Part shown: positions 1-10,425 of the stretch, in pieces
Layout of the letters: every line of letters begins with the position of its first letter
Position numbering within the stretch: position 1 is the stretch's first letter
From: Parascedosporium putredinis
Taxonomy: Eukaryota > Ascomycota > Sordariomycetes > Microascales > Microascaceae
DNA length: 64,000 bases
Reading direction: 5' to 3'
NCBI GenBank assembly: GCA_949357655.1
Contig: CASHTG010000019.1
Span: 1,612,001 to 1,676,000, forward strand
Notes under the pieces: model-generated
The model's database searches: none
What the model was told of the DNA's origin: nothing
What the model saw: the letters and a program-made list of their open reading frames with translations, nothing else
Program-made: the position numbers and the translations under genes

Positions 1-211
1 TTTACCATAGCTCCCCTAGTTCTTGTTGAACATATAATAGCCCAGGGACCTTTCTCCAGGTTTTTTTCTTCCTTCTTCTTCGCCATCCTTTCTCAACCCA
101 CCTCTCTCTCCCTCTCCCTGCTCAAGGATCGACTCTGGTAGTTTTCATATCCAGCCTTGCTTCACGCCTTCCTTCGAAAATTTCGTACGTCGTCGTCTTC
201 CTTCGATCACA
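1..211 (+). promoter_or_regulatory. Pyrimidine-rich 5' leader of the acetate transporter
   Basis: The stretch before the ATG at 212 is dominated by C and T tracts, especially 50-120, as is usual for promoters and 5' UTRs of highly expressed filamentous-fungal genes. No TATA box or specific operator can be assigned. The true promoter probably extends beyond the left edge of the window. Confidence 0.4.
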
Positions 212-1149
212 ATGGCCGAGCACGTTGCCCACCCCATCGAGAAGGACGAGCATGTTGCTGCTCCTACCAATGGCCTGCACCATGGCGGAATCAGGTACCA
301 TGAGCAGCCCGGGTCCATGATCCACCCCAGCACGATCATGCTCGAGCACCGAAAGTTCGCCAACCCTGCTCCTCTCGGTCTCTGCGCTTTCGCCCTCACC
401 ACGTTTGTCCTGTCTGCCGTGAACATGCACGCTCGTGGTGTCACCGCCCCCAACATCGCCCTCCCCTTGCCTTTGGCTATGGTGGTCTCGTCCAGCTCCT
501 GGCTGGCATGTGGTACGTATAGGATTCCGAAACGCGAGCATAATCGTAAAAATGGGTCTCGCCGTGACGACTAACAAGCGCTCGCGGTACAGGAAATGGC
601 TGTCGGTAACACATTCGGTGCCACTGCTCTCTCGTCCTATGGTGGTTTCTGGATTGCCTACGGTCTTCTCATCTCTCCCGGCTTCAACATCATCAACACC
701 GAGGTTGGCCCCTACAAGGCTCACCCCTCCGATGTTGGTTCCGTTGTCGGCTTCTTCTTGACTGGCTGGTTCATCTTCACCACGCTCTTGCTGCTCTGCA
801 CCCTCAAGTCCACCGTCATGTTCTTCCTCCTCTTCTTTACCCTTGACTTGGCCTTCCTCTTCCTCGCCTGCGAAAACTACGCCGCCAACCTCGGTGCTGC
901 CGAGGCCAAGAACGCCCTTCAGATTTGCGGTGGTGTGTTTGGTATGCTGGCCGCTTTCCTGGCTTGGTACAATGCCCTCGCTGGTATTCAGGACTCTAGG
1001 TGAGTAAACCCCCTCTCGATAAGGCACCACTAGCGGGTTTAGTTATGCTAACTTCCCTCTAGCAACTCCTTCTTCCAGGTCCCCGTCTTCCCCTTCCCTG
1101 GTCTGACAAGGCCAAGGCCGATCGCGCCGCCAAGGACCACACCGTCTAA
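212..1149 (+). CDS. GPR1/FUN34/YaaH (Ato) family acetate/ammonium transporter
   Basis: This is a plasma-membrane transporter of the acetate uptake family (yeast Ato1/Ady2, Aspergillus AcpA), which moves acetate and has been linked to ammonium export. The family signature NPAPLGL follows a hydrophilic N-terminus. Later exons give AVGNTFGAT, GFFLTGWFIFT and further membrane helices. The model is exon 1 212-512, exon 2 593-999 and exon 3 1063-1149, with GTGAGT/TAG at the second intron. Two single bases appear missing, near 469 (LPLAFGYGG needs an extra G) and near 1099 (FPFPWSDK needs an extra T). At the first donor, either one more G is missing (TGG then GTACGT) or the exon ends at 516, adding one Tyr. 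With the corrections the protein is about 265 residues, typical of the family. Family assignment is firm; the substrate is inferred. Confidence 0.9.
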
Positions 1150-4011
1150 GGAAACGATCGATGCGATTTCTGCGTGTTGGAGGGGCCAAATTCACCGGAA
1201 GAAAAAGGATTGGGGCATGTCGAGCTTAATTACCGAAACGACGCTACGACGAACTTTCGCTCTTTTCTCCAAAAACATCGGACGATTTACTGCCATGGCA
1301 TTGTGAACAATTTTTCTTTTTTGGGTAGATACCTCTTGTTGTTTGGATTCTTTGCTTATATATATTTTTTTCACACAAACCCTCTCGTTGTGCTTGACAC
1401 AGAGGTAATTTACGATACCAAGTCGGTTGGGGGATATATTCGTTGTGATATACCATGAGAAGAGACCGTCATGGGACGGACGGATCATTCGAGGGACATG
1501 AGTCGACTCGCTGGGTGATCTCTTTTACTTGGTATATATGTCGGGCCTCCAATTGCCTTTTATCTATTCAATTTACTATGGTATGGAGATGAAACTATCC
1601 CATTGAAAAGAGCATTCGATTTTTTGGGCCGTGGTGCTTTGTTGTTTTCCTGTGCAGGTGCAAGTTGTCTTCCCTTCATGTTTGTATTGGTGCACGTTGG
1701 TGCGCCTATCTCAAGGCATCGCTTGTCGCTTGTCGTTTACATGGGTTTCTGGGGAGAGAAGAAATGATGTAGGGTAGTTCATTTCGGGACTGCGAAGGGA
1801 TCATGCGGGCCGCATTATTACAACGAAGCCCGTCGTCGATCGACGAACGTCGAGTGCCGTCTCTTGGCAAAGCTCGCCCGCCCCCAAGTCTTGGCGCTGG
1901 ACAGGCAGGGTGTTGATTTAGAGTGGGTCAAAATGAGCGATTCTCCCCCATCCCTCCTGCTTGTTGGACGACATCAAGGACGCGAAGGCAAGTTGATGAA
2001 GGTGCAGCTCACACCTCAAGACATTGGTCGGGTTTCGGTTTCTTTTCGCGAGGAGAATAAAGAGGAGGGGATGTATTGGATTGGGGAGAGGCATGACGTT
2101 GTTCGTGATGCCTCTAAGCAAGAACAGGACTAGGGCGTCGTCATTTTCCACGAGCCGCGCGAAGAACGAACAGCGGTCCTTGCCCCCAAAGACTAAAACG
2201 GCTTTTGGCTTGGAAGATGAGAGGCCACTCGTCATCACGGTGGGAAGATGGCATTTTCGACCACTCGACGATTTCGTTTTTTATCGTCAGTGGTTGTGCG
2301 TTTGGTGTAGTGAATGGCGGGGTGGCGGAACGAGTCTACACTAATTTGGCAATCAATCGAGGGTCGTTGTCACGGCCGCGAAGAGTCTAACGAAGGGTAG
2401 ATAGGGAAGCGTGGTGAGTATGTCGACTTTTTTTTTTTTTTTTCCGTCGGTGCGAGCTTTTCCTTGGGCCTCCAATCAGGGACTACGCACCCGCGAGACA
2501 CAAGGGGCAATATCAGGTCGCGAACAAGAATTTGGGTTGTGAAGCAGGGTGTACTGGAGAAAGAGAGGCAAGAGGCCGTCCAACATGAGCTTCGCCGCTC
2601 CGAGTGTGTGGGACAGAAAGCTGACGTCGGTGCCACCCTCCCGTGCCGATCTATGACCACGGGCGTGGGGATGGATCGTGACATTGAGGTCACTCAAGAA
2701 AAGGGAGCCAAGGGCTCGGAATGTCTGTGCCATTGTAGATGGGATACCGACACGCTGGACACTGTCTACATGGGATCGTTTCTTGTTGCTTGAGCCCTGG
2801 GTAGACGCGGGAAGGCTGGTGATCCATACACAACCATATTTGTGAGCTCTTTCCTAGCGTTGAAATAGAGCCTAGCTGGATTCATGGAGCAGCACGATGG
2901 CCTTGATTTTATCACCGTGACGGTGCATAGAAGAAACCGACAGCTCCCAAGGGAAAGGGGCCTTGAACTGCCGCCACCCGCGAGCAAGATGATGCGATGC
3001 GCAAAAGGAATTGACTGAATCGCTTCAATCCTTCCGACCCCATGTCCAATGCTTCATTTGCATGCCCGAGGGGAGGCATGTCCTTTTAAACTGTATTATT
3101 GATGACGGGCGCTCCCTCGAGTTCTTGCATGGGCGTTGCGGGGAAATGGGATGCGGGGGTTTAACACAATGGATTGTCCACATTGAGAAAATCGAAGGAC
3201 GGATTTGTCGGGTTCCATCGAGGGCAGCGGATTACCCCGCGGAAGTGGATATCGGGGCCCATCAGCAGGAACGGCCGGGAAGCTGAAATGTGGGGCGGCT
3301 GCCGACATCAGGCCACCGATGTGATGCCGTGGAAGGTGGAAAAGGGGAACATTGGCACGACACGAAGAGGTGGATGAGCGCGTGCCCTCGTAAATCTACG
3401 TGGAATTACTGATTGATAAAGCCAGATATTTTGTATTTTCTTTTTGACGTTCCCTTTTACTTCCATCTCTCTGAAGTCTTGCCCCGGTCGTCTTGCTATA
3501 TGTGACGTGACGGGGAGCGTTGATTGGTTAATAAACGACCTGATGTACAAAAAGAGCAAAGGCTAGCAAAGCAGGGCTGCCACAGCGCTGCATCGTCTCG
3601 AAGATTACGATTTAAGAAAAAGTAACAAAAATCAATATGAGAGCGTGTAACCGAAAAAATCCAGCCAAGTGGTTGCGGCGAGTGGGATCCCTGATCCTGC
3701 GACTTGCAAGTTCATGGCTGCCGTGAACTGGATGGTGCGGTTCCTGGGCCCATGTGCACTGACTAATGGCGGGTTGTGGTACGATGCGTGTTTGTCTGCC
3801 CGTTTTCGTTGGCATCAATTGATCAAGTGCCCTCAGTGTCCACGCATCGGAATATTGTTTTAGAGAAGGAACAGACAAAAAGAAAACCACGCCCGTCGCC
3901 GATCTCGCTTCCATAATTAGAAACGGGAATCACTATATCTCTTCTTTAGCTCCCCCTTCTCTATTGCTTTGCGCAAAAAGGAAGCGGCCGCGAGAAGCTT
4001 TCCACCGCACT
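1150..4011. other. Intergenic, no supported gene
   Basis: This 2.9 kb stretch lies between two plus-strand genes. It begins with the transporter's 3' UTR. Short open frames exist on both strands, but none shows a recognisable motif, coding-like codon use or a convincing intron. A run of about 18 T lies near 2430-2446. No tRNA or repeat was seen. The last 100 bases before 4012 are a pyrimidine-containing leader. Confidence 0.5.
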
Positions 4012-5605
4012 ATGAGCAGGCGCAGAATATTGCTAACCACGCTCCTCGCCGTATTCTTCGCCTTCCTGGCTATGCTCTACAGCCGAATCATCAACCCGCA
4101 CATTTTCCGATCCCCATCCTCGTTTTTCCCATTTAGGACCCAATCCACCACCCACATGGCCCAGCCATCCACCACCACCGCCTCCACCCGCGGGCCCGTC
4201 ATCGTCGTAGGGTCCGGCCTCGCGGGTCTCTGCGCCTCGTACGAGGCCCTCCGTGCCGGCGCCTCCGTACGCATGATCGACCGGGCCGCGAAACCAGGCG
4301 GCAACAGCATCAAAGCCTCGTCGGGCATCAACGGCGCCGGATCCCGCTTCCAACAGGCGAAAGGCATCACCGACCACTCTTTCCGGCAGGACACCATCCG
4401 GTCGGCCGGCAAGCGGTACGCCGAGTGGGAGAAGACGCGCGAGGGCGTCGACCGCGGCGGTCTCGTGGATCTGCTGACCGAGTCGTCGGGGAGCGCCGTC
4501 GAGTGGCTCGTCGACGAAATCGGCGTGGAGCTCAGCGTCGTCGCCATGCTAGGCGGCCACACGGTCGCGCGGACGCACAGAGGCGCGGGAAAACTACCGC
4601 CCGGCGCGGCGCTCGTGAGCGCGTTCCTGGCTAAACTCAAAGAAGACCCCAATTTCGCCCTCGAGAGCGGCGCCCAAGTCACCGAGATTACGCAGCAGGC
4701 GGACGGTGCCGTAATAGGCGTCGAGTACACGCACCAAGGCGAGACGCACCGCCTACGCGGCCCCGTCATGTTCGCCACCGGCGGCTTCGCCGGCGACGCC
4801 CACGGCCAAATGGCCAAGTACCGCCCCGACCTCCGCGGTATGCCCGCCACCGCTGAGGCCCGCCCCGGCACGCACGCGCTCCTGTCCGCCGTGGGCGCGG
4901 GCCTCGTCGACATGGACAGCGTGCAGATCCACCCCACCGGCTTCGTGGACCCCGCCGACCGGGGCTCCATGTCCAAGTTTCTCGCCGCCGAGATGCTCCG
5001 CGGCGAGGGCGGCATCCTCCTCGGTCCCGCGGGCACGCGCTTTGTCGACGAGCTGCAGACCCGCGACCGCCTTAGCGAGGCCATCATGGCCCTGCCCCCG
5101 CGACGGATGCCGGCGACGGCGCTGATATTCGCCAGTGGGACGTCACTATACTTCTCGACCCGGGCGCTGCCGAGGCCGCTAGCACCCACCTCGGCTTCTA
5201 CACCTGGAAGGGTCTCATGAGCAAGAAAAAGGTCCGCGACCTCGACCCGGCCGTTATCCGCGCCGTCGACGAGTATGCCGCCACCGTGGCGGCCGGTGAG
5301 GCCGACCCCTCGGCCGCAAAGACTACGGCCACTGGTCCCTGCCCGCGGGCGAGGCCAACCGCGACCTCGAGGTCGTCGTCGGTCGCATTACGCCCGTCGT
5401 GCATTTTACTATGGGCGGCGTCGCGTTCGATGCTCGAGCCCGCGTCCTCGCGGCGACACTGGACAAACCCATCCCCGGGCTATTCGCGGCCGGTGAGGTT
5501 ACCGGCGGCTTGCACGGAGATAATCGCTTGGGTGGGTCATCGCTGCTGGAATGTGTGGTGTATGGGAGGATAGCGGGGCGGGAAGCAGCCAAGTTACTCG
5601 CTTAA
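4012..5605 (+). CDS. Fumarate reductase-like FAD flavoprotein (Osm1/Frd1 type)
   Basis: The product is a soluble-type fumarate reductase that would reduce fumarate to succinate and help reoxidise FADH2/NADH, in yeast in the cytosol, ER or mitochondria. The start is taken at ATG 4012, which gives MSRRR and a hydrophobic signal-anchor (about residues 6-23). The FAD-binding motif VIVVGSGLAG is at residues 63-72 and is followed by GGNSIKASSGING. HTVARTHRGAGKLPPG, a GEGGILLGPAGTRFVDE segment, and the C-terminal GGLHGDNRLGGSSLLECVVYGRIAG-type motif are all present in order. The gene is intronless but the reading frame breaks twice: after ALPP in the C run 5095-5099, and near 5310 (DP-F-GRKDYG needs an extra T). 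Restoring one base at each gives exactly 532 codons. I judge it a functional gene with sequence errors; a real pseudogene is less likely. Confidence 0.88.
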
Positions 5606-6099
5606 GAAGCCGGCGTGGAACTTGGTTGGCAAACAATGTATACCTAGATTTGAAATTCCCCAATAACAGCACCTCCCCGATCCGTGCGGCGTATACAATC
5701 AAGTCTCTTGAAGATAGTCTGGGTCTCACGACTACACTTCAACTTCTACAATGAGAAGCTACGTTTTCTTCTTTAAAAACTCCTACCAATGTGGAATACG
5801 TCTGGGGAACTAAGCGAGAACATCAACAGATGTATCTATGTCTCCCGATTTCCAAACTCCCAGTATGGCTTCATAGGGGGAGTATTCGGCCTGGTTAGTG
5901 GTCACCGAATTTCTCTCGCCGTATGGATCCAACTGTATCGCAGGGAGAATATCTCGGGAGTTGATTATCTCTGCCTCCCGAATTCTCAACTCCCAGTCTA
6001 GCGTTATAGGGCGGAGGGTTCGGCCAGGTTACCGGTTACCGAAGTTCCCTTGGCGTACGGCTCCGAATATATCGGAGAGAGAATGATTCGGGGGTAAAT
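5606..6099. other. Tail-to-tail intergenic region
   Basis: This region separates the 3' ends of the flavoprotein gene and the STAND gene. Its right half is a diverged tandem duplication, listed separately. Nothing else was recognised. Confidence 0.6.
5835..6094. repeat. Diverged tandem direct repeat, two units of about 126 bp
   Basis: Unit A (about 5835-5960) and unit B (about 5968-6094) align along their whole length, by eye at roughly 70-75 percent. Shared landmarks in the same order are TCTCCCGA/CCTCCCGA, AACTCCCAGT, ATAGGG.GGAG, TTCGGCC.GGTTA, ACCGAA.TT, CGTA.GG, ATCG..G.GAGAAT and a terminal TCGGG. The units are separated by only a few bases. The repeat ends about six bases before the STAND gene's stop codon. 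No coding potential was seen. Its origin is unknown; an old tandem duplication or a transposon remnant would both fit. Confidence 0.75.
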
Positions 6100-9000
6100 C
6101 TAGATCCATGTCCTCGGGTCCCACAAAGAGCGCTCCTGAGCCCATGAACCCAACTGGGTCTCGAATCCAGATCCAATACCTATGGAGAAAGTATCAGCTC
6201 TCGTCCTGTCGCTAGTAAACCTTTCTACCCTTCGCAGTGTCCATCGTGACCCAGGCTCGCCATGGTCTCTCGCCATGTGCCTATCGCGGCTTTGTATGGA
6301 GGAAAATGATGAATATAAACAGCCGTCCACGGGGCACGCAAATTGGTTGATATGCTCAAACTCATGGTTCCGAAGCTCGGGCTCGGTTTCGAATCCCATC
6401 AAGGCACGAGGGCATAGAGGTATCCGACAGGTGAAGAGCGGATTCTTCGCGTGGGAGCTGAAGAAATCAAACTCTTCCTTTGATATCCCGTGACAGTATC
6501 CTTGGCGAAGCAGCTGAGAAACGGTGTCGCGATAATTGCTCAAGATCTGAGAGACTACGTCGTACTCGGCCGAAGCAGCCTGGGCCGTGCCTGGGGGCCC
6601 GTCTTCCGCGAATACCGCACTCTGGATTGCTTCTTGCGACTGCTGACTGAAAGCACTGACAATGTAGGGCTGGATGCTATGGGGTAGCAATTCGAGGCGA
6701 CGGTCGCGAGATCTCAACGTTGAAAGGCTCTCAACACTATGGATGGGTCGCAACGCACAAAAGATGGCGGTAAGCCTCTGGAGCGCCTCCGTGAACGCAG
6801 AGCAAGGATGTGACTTGTGTCTTGGAGAGTCGATATAAGAGAGAACATGCTCCACCCATTGTTTCGACGCACAGTCGAGAAAGCTGTAGATTCCTTTGGC
6901 CACTAGTCTCTGGGCCCTTTGTTGATCATTTGATTGGACGAAAACCTTGGCCGCGGACGTCAGGCAAGTTACGATAGCTAAGCTGCGTTGCCGGTGGGCT
7001 TCTTCCTGGTTGATCGGTATGGGACTCTCTTCACTTAGCAGGAATCTAGCTCGCATGGTACATGATTAACAAGGCTCTAAGAATATGGTCAAGGGTGAAG
7101 CGCAGGAAGGAAGGGGGGGCGTCTTCCTTGAACTACTCACTCTTTGACTGAAGCATGGATAAATCCGATGCTCTTGTCAGACTTCTCCTCTAGTATATAT
7201 GAGCAATCCTCCAGGAAGAAAGACGGGACCAGTCGCTCGACGTCGTCCTCTCCCTACTAAAAGTAATGGCGGAAAGAACCTCAGTCCGTTTTAGAGGAAC
7301 TTTCGACGTCCCAATCGAGCCCAGGACGCATTTAACACTATCCACGGAATCTTCGTCGAGATGGAGTAGGATGGTTGATATAATCTTTCGGTAGCTGCAC
7401 CAATTCCGTGAGAAGATATTTTGTTAATATCACGTTCTTCATCCCGATTCGGGTAGACATATTAAACATGTTTGCAGATAGACTTACAAGTCCTTTAGTT
7501 CTTGTGGAGGGTTATCAATTGCCTCTTCTAGCCTGCCCGCTGTTGGAAAGAGCTGCCGGGAGAGAAAGTCGACGATAAGCCGCGCGTACAGAAACATTCC
7601 TACAGAGTCGGGCCGAAGGGAGCAACATAGAATGAGGGTCGTTAGTTGTGTGCTCGAAGCGTTTTTTTCTTGTATCCTTAGGGTGGCTCTTATAATCTTG
7701 TTCCACTTACCGTCTGCCTTGGCCGTTATCTTATTCCCCAAATCGGTTACCTTGTCCCCATTGATATCCAGCTGCCTCAGTCTCTCAGCCATCTCTAGTG
7801 ACCGAAGCCGATTCAAGACATAGAGCTGGATCGAAGACTTCAGATGCTCCTTGTGCTCACTGAGTAGGACTGTGGGCGGTCTGCGGGACGAGTTGCCGCG
7901 GGGCTCGTCGCGACTTGTCAGTAAAACTTTGCACTTGGTCCCGGACTGCCTGTTCTTGGAAACAAGCGAATCCATCAGTTTGAGGCATCTATCTAACGTC
8001 GCCGCATCACAAGAATCCACTCCATCAAGTATTACCCAGATTACTTTGTGTTCCTTGGACGACCCTGAGATGAGAGGTACTAGAGCCTTGACTATCCCCA
8101 CGAGGATAGGATTAGTCAATTTCTTTTGACCCATGAGGATTTCGTGCGTATACGCTATCGATTCACTGCTGAGTTCGGCGAGTTGACTAATGATGGACTT
8201 GAGAATTTGGTCGTAATCCGTAGAAGAATCATATAGCTCGCTGCAAAAATGGCAGACTACCACTTGGCCCTTGAGGGTGAGATATTTCGCAAGGTTATCG
8301 GCAAGGATACTCTTCCCTGACCCGGCTGAGCCTTGCAGCCATAGGGTATGGGTATCGTCCGTTTCGCTGAGCCATGCAGCTGTTTTGCCGTGCTTCCATA
8401 TCCAAGAACAGGTTCCATCATGCTCGCCCTGGGCTTTAGCCAAAGACTTGCAGATAGAATCCTGGTCGGACTCGGACTGTTGGACCTGAAGTTGCGATAT
8501 AATGTCCTTGTACTGCCTGTTGCTCTCCTCTTTTCGGGCGTTCTGGACCCGTCTTAATTCCTCATTCCTTCTCGATTCAAGGTCGAGCAATTTTTGTATC
8601 GCAATGGCGTTTTTCGTATTGGTTTCCTGGTCGATCAGTTCGCCATGCCGCTTCAGGTTGTCCAACGTGGTAGTGAATTGCCCCTCGAACCGGCCCCACG
8701 TTGTGCGAAAGAACAACCTCCAACCTATGATGCACACATAAAGTGTGGTTAGAAACCCAATTTCAGTTACGATATATGGGAAGGAGGTGAGTCCTTTTGT
8801 GTAGCTTGATGCGGTGCGGAAAAGGGTCTTCTACGGAGTATAAAAACCTACCATTGACGCTAACAAACTTGTAGGCATGTTCATGGAATTTAGCTATGTC
8901 GCGATAGTAGATGGCGAGGATCTGCTGGAACCCGAGGTCACTTGCGAAGGCACTTCGTAGTCTCTCGAATCTCCCTAGCGACTCGCCGATTTTAGCATAG

Positions 9001-9504
9001 GCCTTGATGAGGGTTTCGAATGCCTTGATACACTCGGAGCTGAGCTATTCATGCTCTGGTTAGAAGTCATACCTCCCGCAATGTGCTTTCTTGATCAATG
9101 GACTCTCCTCTCGGAGACCGCCAGCACACTCATAACCGTCATGTGAAAGGCGCAAGAATCGAAATAATTACGGAGCGGATAATCCAGACTAGGGTACTAA
9201 CTTTGAGAATGACAGTTATCGGTGCCCATATCCAAGGCAAAAATGGGGTACCTTGGCAAAGAGTTTCCACGGCCTTGCCATAACATTCGAGCCCCCTTAA
9301 GAAAGGCTGTAGCCGCCCCATGTTCCGAAGCAACCCCCGCGCCCCAAGTTCGTTTTCGATGCGCACGCATTGCACTTGCACATCCTGAATGGTCGTGTTT
9401 CGAAATCGCCGGGCGTCGGCTACGTTAAAGACCAGCTCAAGTTCCGTAAAGGCTTTCTGGATAAGCGTCTGAGCCCGAGGCGATCTCCTGCAAGGGAACG
9501 GCAT
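6100..9504 (-). CDS. STAND (NACHT-type) NTPase with C-terminal C2H2 zinc fingers
   Basis: This is a fungal NLR-like protein of about 940 residues. Exons on the minus strand are 9504-9202, 9044-8852, 8724-7711, 7599-7488, 7394-7141 and 7045-6100, with GT-AG introns at each junction. Residues 1-165 form a helical N-terminal domain with LRGLECYGKAVETLCQ, resembling the helical domain that precedes NACHT in many fungal STAND proteins (DUF7708-like). The P-loop GSAGSGKS is at 297-304 and Walker B VILDGVD near 396-402. SLR-rich and winged-helix-like segments follow, then two C2H2 fingers (Cys832/837-His853/857 and Cys863/868-His882/887). One G is missing in the triplet run at 7252-7254; adding it makes the spliced CDS 2823 nt, exactly 941 codons. 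By family analogy it may act in non-self recognition or regulated cell death; that role is inferred. It lacks visible WD40, ankyrin or TPR repeats. Confidence 0.82.
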
Positions 9505-10425
9505 CTCTAGATACGAAATAAAGTATGATAGGCTAACAATTTGTCCTTGATGGGTTTGGTAGTGCTATAACTACCTCAGCACGGGCTCGGTGATGAAAGG
9601 ACTGGGATCTACGAGGAGGAAGAAAAAGAAAATAGAGGCCGTTGAAGTATTTGACGAGAATACTGAAGCGTGTAGGACGAGGCACAGGCGCCGACCTAGT
9701 GCGGCAGGGACAAGGGACGAAAATGTCGTACTGGAAAAGGGGCGGGCTTGTACGGGGCAATGTCAGCCCAATGACCCAGATTTGACACCGACTGACATGG
9801 CACGTAGCCGTTTTTCCACTTCACTTCACATCGACAGCCACGAGGGTATTTTGCGAAACCAAGACGTGTGCACGATGGTATCTACATTATGCAGTTTCGG
9901 GCACACTTTAGTCGTGTCAAGCCTTCAGGCAGCCAATGGGCATTGTCTGCACTTGTGCGACCGAGATGGATCCATGGCTGTTATAAGTTGACCAGGCTCT
10001 GGGGCGGGCTTGGCAGGCTCGACACAGCTAGAGGCACGGAGAAGGACACCGCCCTTTACTCGGCCTTTTTGGACTTGACTGATCTACTAGTTTCAAATGT
10101 GTCACGAAACGAACTGCGAAAGTGCGGTCTAAGAGTCCCATGTGTGGCTGAGGCAACCGAAATCAATGGCGAAGCGGGCAGGCCGAGCCTCCCTCGACGC
10201 CCTGTTATAGTGAGACGTAGCCCAACGAAAGTCGTTGGGTTTATCTGGTGCCCCGCCACAAACCCGACAAGGCTGCAACGGCATACATGTTGTTGGAGGT
10301 ATCCATATAATAAGTATGACTACGCTCTAGCTATCGACGTCCATTCAAGGACTCAGGCCCTGTTTTCCTCTTGCAGCGTAGGGGATCATCTAAAACCTCA
10401 AAGGGACCGACGTTTTGGTGCTTAC
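9505..10425. other. Head-to-head intergenic region (STAND / SNF2)
   Basis: This 0.9 kb lies between the starts of two divergent genes and presumably holds both promoters. An open frame continues upstream of 10426 in the helicase frame but has no family similarity that I recognise. No repeat or RNA gene was seen. Confidence 0.45.

Noticed and set aside
4077..5189. 370-codon open frame on the minus strand
   Set aside because: It is antisense to the conserved flavoprotein; the open frame results from high GC and codon bias of the sense strand.
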